Translations under genes and position numbers: made by a program
Shown here: one piece after another, positions 1-3,842 of the stretch
Position numbering within the stretch: the first letter of the stretch is position 1
Layout of the letters: the number at the start of each line of letters is the position of its first letter
The notes under the pieces: generated by a model
Databases searched by the model: none
What the model was told of the DNA's origin: nothing
Seen by the model: only the letters and a program-made list of their open reading frames with translations
Source of the DNA: Gastranaerophilus sp045639085
GTDB lineage: Bacteria; Cyanobacteriota; Vampirovibrionia; Gastranaerophilales; Gastranaerophilaceae
DNA length: 5,351 nt
Assembly: GCA_045639085.1 (NCBI GenBank)
Contig: JAZUCM010000044.1
Coordinates: 1-5,351 of the forward strand
Reading direction: 5' to 3'

Positions 1-18
1 CGTTGTGCCAAAGGATGG

Positions 19-49
19 AAAAACGAGGCCCGCGACTTTCAGTCGCCTC
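19..49 (-). terminator. Rho-independent terminator after ahcY
   Basis: On the minus strand, 13 bases past the ahcY stop, there is a stem GCGACT/AGTCGC around a GAA loop. An outer GAG/CTC extends it, with extra bases on one side, and a run of five T (19-23) follows. This is the form of an intrinsic terminator and would end the rsmH-ftsL-ahcY transcript. The other side lacks a good T run, so it probably works in one direction only. Confidence 0.75.
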
Positions 50-62
50 CCTCTCTTATTTG

Positions 63-1331
63 CTAGATTACATCCCAACTGTTCAGGTATTTTTGTTGTT
101 CTTCTGTTAGGGTGTCGATTTCAATACCCATTGATTGAAGTTTTAATTCGGCAATTTCTTTGTCGACGTTTTCAGGTAGGGTGTAGAGTTTATTTTCGAG
201 TTTGCCTTTGTTTTTAACCAAGAATTCAATGCCTAGGGCTTGGTTTGCAAAACTCATATCCATAACGCTTGCCGGATGGCCTTCTGCGCAGACTAGGTTC
301 ACCAAGCGTCCTTGGGCAAATACGTAGATTGATTTTCCGTTTGTGAGTTTGTATTCTTCAAGGTTAGGACGGATTTGGCGAATTTCGGTTGTGTGTTTTC
401 TCAAATCCCCCACGTTGACTTCCCAATCGAAGTGGCCGGCATTAGCAACGAATGCACCATCTTTCATTGTTAAAAGGTGTGGAACGTCAACAACGTGCTT
501 GTCGCCGGTGACGGTTAGGAAAATGTCGCCTTCGAGTGCCGCTTTTGCGATAGGCATAACTCTGTAGCCTTCCATTGCGGCTTCAAGTGCTTTTAGCGGG
601 TCAACTTCGCATACAATAACGTTTGCGCCTAGGGCTTTTGCGCGAAGTGCACAACCTCTTCCGCACCAGCCGTAGCCGGAAATAACAACGGTCTTACCGG
701 CGATAAGGATGTTGGCGCCGCGGAAAATTCCGTCCATTGCGCTTTGGCCTGTGCCATAGCGGTTGTCATAAAGGTGTTTTGTCATGCTGGTGTTTACGCC
801 AACTGCCGGGAATTGAAGCTTGCCTTCTTTTTCCAATGCTTGCAGACGTGTGATGCCGGTAGTTGTTTCTTCGGTTGAACCGATGATTTTAGAACAAAGT
901 TCCGGGTATTTTGAATGAAGGTCTGAAACGATATCGCATCCGTCGTCGATAATGATGTCGGGGTTATGTTTAATGGCTTCTTGAATGTGTGCGCGGTATT
1001 GCTCAGGTGTTTCGCCTGCTACTGCGAACGTTGGTATGCCGTAGTGTTTTACAAGTGCTGCTGCAACATCATCTTGAGTGGAAAGCGGGTTTGAGGCTAC
1101 TAAAATAGCGTCGGCTCCACCGGCTTTCATTACCACGCAAAGCGCTGCCGTTTCTTTTGTTACGTGAACGCAGGCGGATAATTTCAGGCCTTTGAACGGT
1201 TGTTCTTTGATAAATCTTTCCTGGATTAGTTTTAAAACGGGCATGTCTTTAAACGCCCATTCGATATTGTTTTTGCCTTGGTCTGCAAGGCTTAAATCTT
1301 TAACTTCATATTTCATTTCGGCTGTCATCAT
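63..1331 (-). CDS. ahcY: S-adenosylhomocysteine hydrolase (adenosylhomocysteinase)
   Basis: This cytosolic NAD-dependent enzyme splits S-adenosylhomocysteine into adenosine and homocysteine, relieving product inhibition of methyltransferases and feeding the methionine cycle. Visible family features in the 422-residue protein are the substrate-domain stretch CVHVTKETA (54-62), DDG (129-131), EETTTG (154-159), K185 with D189-N190 in the catalytic KHLYDNRYG segment, the NAD-binding GYGWCGRG (219-226), NAGHFDWEV (297-305) and GRLVNLVCAEGHP (341-353). It ends in EEQQKYLNSWDVI and lacks the C-terminal KPDHYRY tail of the longer eukaryotic/proteobacterial form, so it belongs to the shorter Thermotoga/archaeal type, of ordinary length for that class. 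The first ATG is chosen because AAGGAG lies 8 bases upstream; a second ATG follows at once. It starts 56 bases after the ftsL-like stop, on the same strand, and may also have its own promoter there. Confidence 0.96.
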   Translation of the reverse strand: MMTAEMKYEVKDLSLADQGKNNIEWAFKDMPVLKLIQERFIKEQPFKGLKLSACVHVTKETAALCVVMKAGGADAILVASNPLSTQDDVAAALVKHYGIPTFAVAGETPEQYRAHIQEAIKHNPDIIIDDGCDIVSDLHSKYPELCSKIIGSTEETTTGITRLQALEKEGKLQFPAVGVNTSMTKHLYDNRYGTGQSAMDGIFRGANILIAGKTVVISGYGWCGRGCALRAKALGANVIVCEVDPLKALEAAMEGYRVMPIAKAALEGDIFLTVTGDKHVVDVPHLLTMKDGAFVANAGHFDWEVNVGDLRKHTTEIRQIRPNLEEYKLTNGKSIYVFAQGRLVNLVCAEGHPASVMDMSFANQALGIEFLVKNKGKLENKLYTLPENVDKEIAELKLQSMGIEIDTLTEEQQKYLNSWDVI

Positions 1332-1363
1332 TTTGATTGCTCCTTTTATTTTACCCGTGTCAA

Positions 1364-1391
1364 ATTATACGGGGCTTTAAATTTTGGTTAA
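1364..1391 (-). promoter_or_regulatory. Candidate internal promoter for ahcY
   Basis: On the minus strand a perfect TATAAT (1364-1369) lies 16 bases downstream of TTAACC (1386-1391), which overlaps the ftsL-like stop codon. Transcription would start near 1357 and give a leader of about 25 bases carrying the AAGGAG of ahcY. A small CCCGT/ACGGG inverted repeat spans the -10 to start-site region. The match is good but rests on inspection only. ahcY could equally be read from upstream. Confidence 0.38.
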
Positions 1392-1852
1392 TATCCGATT
1401 GCCCAGTCAAAAGTGGAAGAAACTTTGACTTTTTTTGTTTCCGGGGCAGAAGTTCCGACTTCTGCGACGCGCATAACGTGGCCGGCTTTTTGTAGTAAGT
1501 TACTTTGTGAAACGCGAGAGTCGACATTTCGTAAAGATTTCAGTTTGTTTAGGTCGTTTTCAAGTTCGGTGTTTTCGTCGTTAATTGTTGATATTTGGTG
1601 TGACAAGTTGTTGAGATTGTATTCTGATGTCATTGCAAAATAATATCCGACAAAAGACGCAGCGACTAAAAGCAAGAGAAAATTCCGCAATGTTTTTTCA
1701 ATTTTTGCGGTGGCAATTGCTTTTATTGATTTTTCTTTTTTGAAACTACCTTCTACCACTTGGTTGTCCTGTTCCATCGGGTTATACATATAATTTTTAT
1801 AATATGTATTATTTTCTAATTCTTTTCTTACTTGAGCACTATTAATATTCAC
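1388..1852 (-). CDS. FtsL-like small membrane protein with coiled coil
   Basis: With the GTG start at 1850-1852 the product is 154 residues. It has a basic cytoplasmic N-terminal part (KKEKSIKAIATAKIEK, about 39-54), one membrane segment (LRNFLLLLVAASFVGYYFAM, about 55-74), then a polar stretch with coiled-coil character (about 84-114, SHQISTINDENTELENDLNK and onward) and a short C-terminal tail. This bitopic N-in layout, and the position directly after rsmH, match FtsL, the divisome protein that pairs with FtsB/DivIC and activates septal peptidoglycan synthesis. Sequence similarity in this family is always weak, so the assignment rests on topology and context. The reading frame stays open upstream to an ATG at 1961-1963, but that would overlap rsmH by 74 bases. 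The GTG has AAGGGG 6 bases upstream and leaves a 37-base gap. FtsI, normally next, is absent; ahcY follows instead. Confidence 0.72.
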   Translation of the reverse strand: MNINSAQVRKELENNTYYKNYMYNPMEQDNQVVEGSFKKEKSIKAIATAKIEKTLRNFLLLLVAASFVGYYFAMTSEYNLNNLSHQISTINDENTELENDLNKLKSLRNVDSRVSQSNLLQKAGHVMRVAEVGTSAPETKKVKVSSTFDWAIGY

Positions 1853-1858
1853 AAAAAT

Positions 1859-1864
1859 CCCCTT
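1859..1864 (-). promoter_or_regulatory. Ribosome binding site that fixes the ftsL-like GTG start
   Basis: AAGGGG lies 6 bases upstream of the GTG at 1850-1852 and just after the rsmH stop codon. No comparable purine run precedes the ATG at 1961-1963. The site therefore argues for the shorter 154-residue protein. Confidence 0.65.
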
Positions 1865-1889
1865 GTTATTTCCCGGCGTCTTGAGTTGT

Positions 1890-2822
1890 TTATATTCTTT
1901 TTGCAACTCGAAGTTTTGCACTTCTTGACGGCGGATTCTCTCCCAATTCTTTATCACTTGCAACGATTGGTTTTTTATTAATAAGTTCCAATTTAGGTGG
2001 CGGACAGGTACAAATCATTTGTGTTTTGTCGCAATGGCACCGCGTTGCGTGGTATTTGAAAAATTGTTTCACAACTCTGTCTTCAAGAGAGTGAAAACTT
2101 ATCACACTAATTATAGCACCAACTTCCAATAAATCCAATACATCAGTTAGGGCGTTTTTAACATTTTTTAACTCTTGATTTACTTCGATTCGGATAGCCT
2201 GAAAAACCCGTGTTGCCGGGTGAATATTGGATTTAACCTTCGGGGTGCAGTTGACAATGAGGTTGGCAAGTTCAGTGGTTGTTTCCAGCTTTTTGACTTT
2301 GCGTTGTTCGACGATTGTGCGTGCAATGCGTTTAGAAAAATGTTCTTCTCCGTATTCGGAGAAGATTTTGACCAAATCGTCTTCTGAATAGGTGTTTACG
2401 ACGTCGTAGGCTGAAAAATCACTGTCTTGGTTGAAACGCATATCAAGCGGTGCTTCTTTTGAGAACGAAAATCCGCGTTCTTGTTTGGTTAGTTGATGAT
2501 ACGATGCGCCCAGATCGAACAGCGCTCCGCCGGTAATCTTTTCTACCCCTAAATCTTTCAAAACCTTCTTGATGTTCACGTAAGAATTTTTAACAATTGT
2601 AAGGTTTTTGTAATCCGCTAACCTTTTGGATGCTGCATTGATGGCGTCGTCGTCGATATCAAATGAAATTAATTGACCATTCGGCGAGATTTTTTTTAAA
2701 ATTAACTCACTGTGGCCGCCACCACCAAGTGTGCAATCAACGTAAATTTTCCCACTTTCACACTTCAGAGCGTCAACCGCCTCGTTTAACATGACTGTAT
2801 AATGTTTAAATTCTGTTCCCAT
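1890..2822 (-). CDS. rsmH: 16S rRNA (cytosine1402-N4)-methyltransferase RsmH
   Basis: RsmH (MraW) transfers a methyl group from SAM to N4 of C1402 in the decoding centre of 16S rRNA, tuning start-codon choice and decoding fidelity. The 310-residue protein is of normal family length. Motifs in order are DCTLGGGGHS (29-38, SAM-binding loop), FDID (54-57), DLGASYHQL (103-111), RGFSF and APLDMRF (116-130), HPATRVFQAIRIEVN (201-215), SFHSLEDRVVKQFF (242-255), a Cys-rich segment (C262, C264, C271, C273) and the terminal NPPSRSAKLRV (297-307). The usual DLGVSSxQLD motif is altered to DLGASYHQL. Extension to the last residue is supported by the conserved C-terminus, so the rsmH stop is real. The ATG has no clear Shine-Dalgarno upstream. 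A small acidic ORF ends 42 bases upstream, where mraZ usually stands, and an ftsL-like gene follows 37 bases downstream. Confidence 0.97.
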   Translation of the reverse strand: MGTEFKHYTVMLNEAVDALKCESGKIYVDCTLGGGGHSELILKKISPNGQLISFDIDDDAINAASKRLADYKNLTIVKNSYVNIKKVLKDLGVEKITGGALFDLGASYHQLTKQERGFSFSKEAPLDMRFNQDSDFSAYDVVNTYSEDDLVKIFSEYGEEHFSKRIARTIVEQRKVKKLETTTELANLIVNCTPKVKSNIHPATRVFQAIRIEVNQELKNVKNALTDVLDLLEVGAIISVISFHSLEDRVVKQFFKYHATRCHCDKTQMICTCPPPKLELINKKPIVASDKELGENPPSRSAKLRVAKRI

Positions 2823-2864
2823 ACGATTAATTTTATCACATTAATTGATTATGGGAAGGAATTA

Positions 2865-3035
2865 TTACAATATATCAATCAATCTGTCTAGTGTCAATCC
2901 GATTTCAAAACCATCCGTTAGTGAAATTTTAAAGATGTTAACGTCTCCGTCAAAATAAATCGTGTCATCTGAATCCGAAAGTAACTCGTTGATTTCGGCG
3001 CTGAACACATTGAACCCTGAATCAAAACTCATCAT
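2865..3035 (-). CDS. Small acidic protein of unknown function upstream of rsmH
   Basis: A 56-codon ORF (it begins MMSFDSGFNV and ends LDRLIDIL) occupies the space before rsmH on the same strand, 42 bases away. It has 12 acidic and only 2 basic residues, alternating polar and hydrophobic positions after residue 25 that suggest strands, and a short amphipathic C-terminal helix; no membrane segment or signal peptide is visible. GGAG lies 10 bases before the chosen ATG. An in-frame ATG at 3042-3044 would add Met-Phe-Val but sits almost on top of the GGAG. A TATAAT about 50 bases upstream could drive it together with rsmH. I do not recognise the family. It stands where mraZ is usually found but shows no MraZ motif. 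Codon use and context favour a real gene, but it is short. Confidence 0.55.
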   Translation of the reverse strand: MMSFDSGFNVFSAEINELLSDSDDTIYFDGDVNIFKISLTDGFEIGLTLDRLIDIL

Positions 3036-3084
3036 AACAAACATTCTCCATTCTCTTAATTTTTACTTTTTTAAGACCAACATG

Positions 3085-3113
3085 ATTATATTCGTCCGGC
3101 AGGCGAAAAAACT
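3085..3113 (-). promoter_or_regulatory. Candidate promoter of the small ORF-rsmH-ftsL-ahcY operon
   Basis: A perfect TATAAT on the minus strand (3085-3090) lies about 40 bases before the small ORF's GGAG. At a 17-base spacing the -35 position reads AGTTTT, a weak match, so it would need an activator or is only a partial signal. Transcription would begin near 3078. Confidence 0.4.
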
Positions 3114-3138
3114 TTAATAAAAAGCGGCCGTTTATTAA
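3114..3138. repeat. Inverted repeat TTAATAAA-N9-TTTATTAA
   Basis: Perfect 8-bp arms (3114-3121 and 3131-3138) flank a GC-rich centre containing CGGCCG. It sits between the minus-strand operon promoter (-10 at 3085) and the divergent plus-strand promoter (-35 at 3210), just upstream of the former. An operator is possible. A terminator is less likely, since no good T run follows on either side. Confidence 0.35.
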
Positions 3139-3147
3139 GTTTTGTAA

Positions 3148-3164
3148 AGTGTTAAAACTACACT
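3148..3164. promoter_or_regulatory. Dyad site AGTGT-N7-ACACT (upstream copy)
   Basis: A 17-bp imperfect palindrome whose sequence, AGTGTTAAAACTACACT, matches 13 of 17 positions of the reverse complement of the site at 3255-3271 (AGTGTT....CTACACT). The two centres are 107 bp apart, about ten helical turns, on either side of the plus-strand promoter. A protein-binding site is inferred; no regulator family is recognised. Confidence 0.35.
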
Positions 3165-3209
3165 ATATGGGCATTTTAAGGATAATTTTATATTGATAAA
3201 AACAAAATA

Positions 3210-3238
3210 TTGACATTTAAATTAATGTGTGCAATAAT
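3210..3238 (+). promoter_or_regulatory. Strong plus-strand promoter for the candidate small RNA
   Basis: Perfect -35 TTGACA (3210-3215), 17-base spacer and -10 AATAAT (3233-3238, five of six consensus) preceded by TG at the extended -10 position. Start is expected near 3245. The next gene-like element downstream is a terminator-ended transcript with no ORF, which indicates an RNA gene. Confidence 0.7.
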
Positions 3239-3246
3239 ATACACAT
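3225..3246. promoter_or_regulatory. Operator-like dyad over the -10 element
   Basis: ATGTGT (3225-3230) and its exact complement ACACAT (3241-3246) are separated by 10 bases that contain the -10 hexamer. A repressor bound here would cover the -10 and start site. The half-site shares GTGT/ACAC with the dyads at 3148 and 3255. The family of any such repressor is not evident. Confidence 0.4.
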
Positions 3247-3254
3247 AAGATTTA

Positions 3255-3271
3255 AGTGTAGCCGAAACACT
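3255..3271. promoter_or_regulatory. Dyad site AGTGT-N7-ACACT (downstream copy)
   Basis: A 17-bp palindrome (centre AGCCGAA) just after the predicted start site. It can be read as the 5' hairpin of the small RNA or as a DNA operator matching the site at 3148-3164. Both readings fit. Confidence 0.35.
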
Positions 3272-3357
3272 AAATATAAATAGTATATGACCCCAAAACA
3301 TATTAACTCCTAAAATAATAAACACTAATAAAAGACCATTAGGATGCAGAAAACGAC

Positions 3358-3383
3358 CCACCATTTAGATGGTGGATTTTTTT
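3358..3383 (+). terminator. Rho-independent terminator of the small RNA
   Basis: Perfect 7-bp stem CCACCAT/ATGGTGG with a TTAG loop, one A, then seven T (3377-3383). This is the best terminator in the window. Confidence 0.88.
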
Positions 3384-3401
3384 GCGGATTTTGGCAAGAG
3401 T
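3383..3401 (+). repeat. 19-bp direct repeat, copy 1
   Basis: TGCGGATTTTGGCAAGAGT, identical to 3602-3620. It starts on the last T of the small-RNA terminator. Its TTGGCAA can pair with TTGCCAA at 3487-3493, which would enclose the long hairpin at 3418-3486. Confidence 0.8.
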
Positions 3402-3601
3402 GGAACGGAGCGAAGGGATTTTGATTGGAAGTTTGCGAAAACATCAAGCTGTCCGCCGGACTTATGAGCAAACTTCCCATTAAGATTTGCCAATATTAAA
3501 GCGAAGTGGAACTCGTCCCTGTGAAGCCGTTGTAATGAGTGGCTATTTTACGAAAGTAAAATACCCGAATGGAAACGGTTGAACCGCCAATAATCCAAGA
3601 C
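3402..3601 (+). other. Structured unit between 19-bp repeats, possibly an IS605/TnpB-derived remnant
   Basis: This 200-bp stretch has no intact gene. Its left half is one long imperfect hairpin (3418-3436 with 3468-3486). Its right half can fold as AGCCGTT (3525-3531) with AACGGTT (3574-3580), enclosing an 8-bp stem TATTTTAC/GTAAAATA closed by a GAAA tetraloop (3544-3563); ACTC/GAGT pairing (3511-3514 with 3537-3540) would add a pseudoknot. One frame just before the fold reads SEVELVPVKPL then stop, like the TPVE-rich ends of TnpB proteins, whose 3' ends overlap the omega RNA. The fold finishes in GGTTGAAC, as omega-RNA scaffolds may before the guide. No tnpA or tnpB is present. The IS605 link is inference; an unrelated structured RNA or repeat family is possible. 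Confidence 0.35.
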
Positions 3602-3620
3602 TGCGGATTTTGGCAAGAGT
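3602..3620 (+). repeat. 19-bp direct repeat, copy 2
   Basis: Exact second copy of TGCGGATTTTGGCAAGAGT, 219 bp from the first. The flanking bases differ on both sides (T/C before, G/A after), so the identity is limited to the repeat itself. It lies 36 bases upstream of the toxin peptide's start codon. Confidence 0.8.
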
Positions 3621-3656
3621 AAAACTGCATTGTAGTTCCGAAGAAAGGAGGTTTTT

Positions 3657-3728
3657 ATGGAAGATCTCAATTTAACCTTAATTGTAGTTTTTTTGATTTT
3701 GTTCATAATAAAGAGTAGCACCCACTAA
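3657..3728 (+). CDS. Putative type I toxin, short hydrophobic peptide
   Basis: A 23-codon ORF encodes a peptide with a short acidic start (MEDLN), a central membrane segment (LTLIVVFLILFII, about residues 6-18) and a polar tail KSSTH. A perfect AGGAGG (3646-3651) sits 5 bases before the ATG, far better than the sites of the long genes here. The stop codon lies inside a hairpin (3714-3743), and a second strong hairpin follows (3755-3787). The order hydrophobic mini-peptide, hairpin over the stop, second hairpin, converging antisense promoter is that of Fst/TxpA-like and 'putative holin-like toxin' type I loci, where the peptide damages the membrane unless an antisense RNA blocks its mRNA. No clear promoter was found upstream, so it may be read from within or beyond the structured unit. 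The exact family is not recognised. Confidence 0.62.
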   Translation: MEDLNLTLIVVFLILFIIKSSTH

Positions 3729-3743
3729 AAAGTAAGTGCTACT
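3714..3743 (-). terminator. Hairpin over the toxin stop, likely end of the antisense RNA
   Basis: Eight-bp arms AGTAGCAC/GTGCTACT plus a five-pair inner stem (three Watson-Crick, two G-U in the minus-strand RNA) with a UUUU loop. On the minus strand CTTTATTAT follows, so termination may be only partial. On the plus strand no T run follows. Confidence 0.4.
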
Positions 3744-3754
3744 TCAATCTCTAA

Positions 3755-3787
3755 AGGGTATCCGGCACTTTCTCAAGGTGCCACCCT
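3755..3787. repeat. Strong two-part hairpin downstream of the toxin ORF
   Basis: AGGGT (3755-3759) pairs with ACCCT (3783-3787), and inside it GGCAC (3764-3768) pairs with GTGCC (3778-3782). It can form in RNA of either strand and is likely the 3' stabiliser of the toxin mRNA and the 5' stem-loop of the antisense RNA. Confidence 0.55.
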
Positions 3788-3795
3788 GTAATTTT

Positions 3796-3824
3796 ATTAT
3801 AACTCATGCCTGTTGAAATTTCAA
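3796..3824 (-). promoter_or_regulatory. Promoter of the antisense RNA
   Basis: TTGAAA (3819-3824) and a perfect TATAAT (3796-3801) are spaced by exactly 17 bases on the minus strand. The -35 lies inside a perfect 14-bp palindrome GTTGAAATTTCAAC (3812-3825), which could be an operator. The promoter is placed just downstream of nupC, so nupC read-through could add to antisense transcription. Confidence 0.68.
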
Positions 3825-3842
3825 CCCCTTTGGTTAAATAAA

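Larger units (their letters stand above)
3245..3383 (+). ncRNA. Candidate small RNA of about 138 nt
   Basis: The stretch runs from the predicted start of a strong promoter to the T run of an intrinsic terminator and contains no plausible ORF; the only short frames lack ribosome binding sites. It begins with a hairpin AGUGU/ACACU around AGCCGAA, followed by an A/U-rich, largely unpaired region of about 60 nt with ACUCCU (3306-3311), which is complementary to a Shine-Dalgarno core. A weak CUAAU/AUUAG hairpin and the terminator follow. ACCAT at 3335-3339 duplicates the terminator's 5' arm and could compete for its 3' arm. A trans-acting RNA that masks ribosome binding sites is one reading; a leader with an attenuator for the downstream region is another. 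It is not a known RNA that I can identify. Confidence 0.55.
3705..3789 (-). ncRNA. Putative antisense antitoxin RNA
   Basis: From the minus-strand promoter at 3796-3824 a transcript would start at about A3789 and pass through the hairpin AGGGT/ACCCT with inner GGCAC/GTGCC (3755-3787). It would then reach a second hairpin AGTAGCAC/GTGCTACT (3714-3743) followed by CTTTATTAT, a weak terminator. It would be fully complementary to the toxin mRNA's 3' part, including the last five codons and stop. In this strand the second stem gains two G-U pairs where the sense strand has C-A mismatches, giving 13 continuous pairs and favouring function as antisense RNA. No ORF of note lies in it. Confidence 0.5.

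Noticed and set aside
343..567. Plus-strand ORF inside ahcY (and similar ones at 5-217, 1192-1380, 1413-1643, 2175-2387, 3883-4074, 4177-4395, and the minus-strand frame 4859-5071)
   Set aside because: All lie opposite to or in another frame of well supported genes, with unnatural composition and no ribosome binding site.
1332..1387. SAH riboswitch before ahcY
   Set aside because: The intergenic space is only 56 bases and shows just a small 5-bp hairpin; it lacks the length and conserved core of an SAH riboswitch.
3245..3383. Known housekeeping RNA (6S, SRP RNA, tmRNA, Yfr1) for the small-RNA unit
   Set aside because: None of the hallmark sequences (SRP GGAAG/GCAG loop, 6S bulge, tRNA-like ends, ACUCCUCACAC) is present; only the ACUCCU core is shared with Yfr1.
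3378..3480. Open frame reading LARVERSEGILIGSLRKHQ over the long hairpin
   Set aside because: It begins in the terminator T run, has no start codon with a ribosome binding site, and follows the hairpin arms; it looks like translated repeat DNA.
3402..3620. Group II intron or retron RNA
   Set aside because: No GUGYG-type start, no recognisable domain V, and no reverse transcriptase in or near the window.
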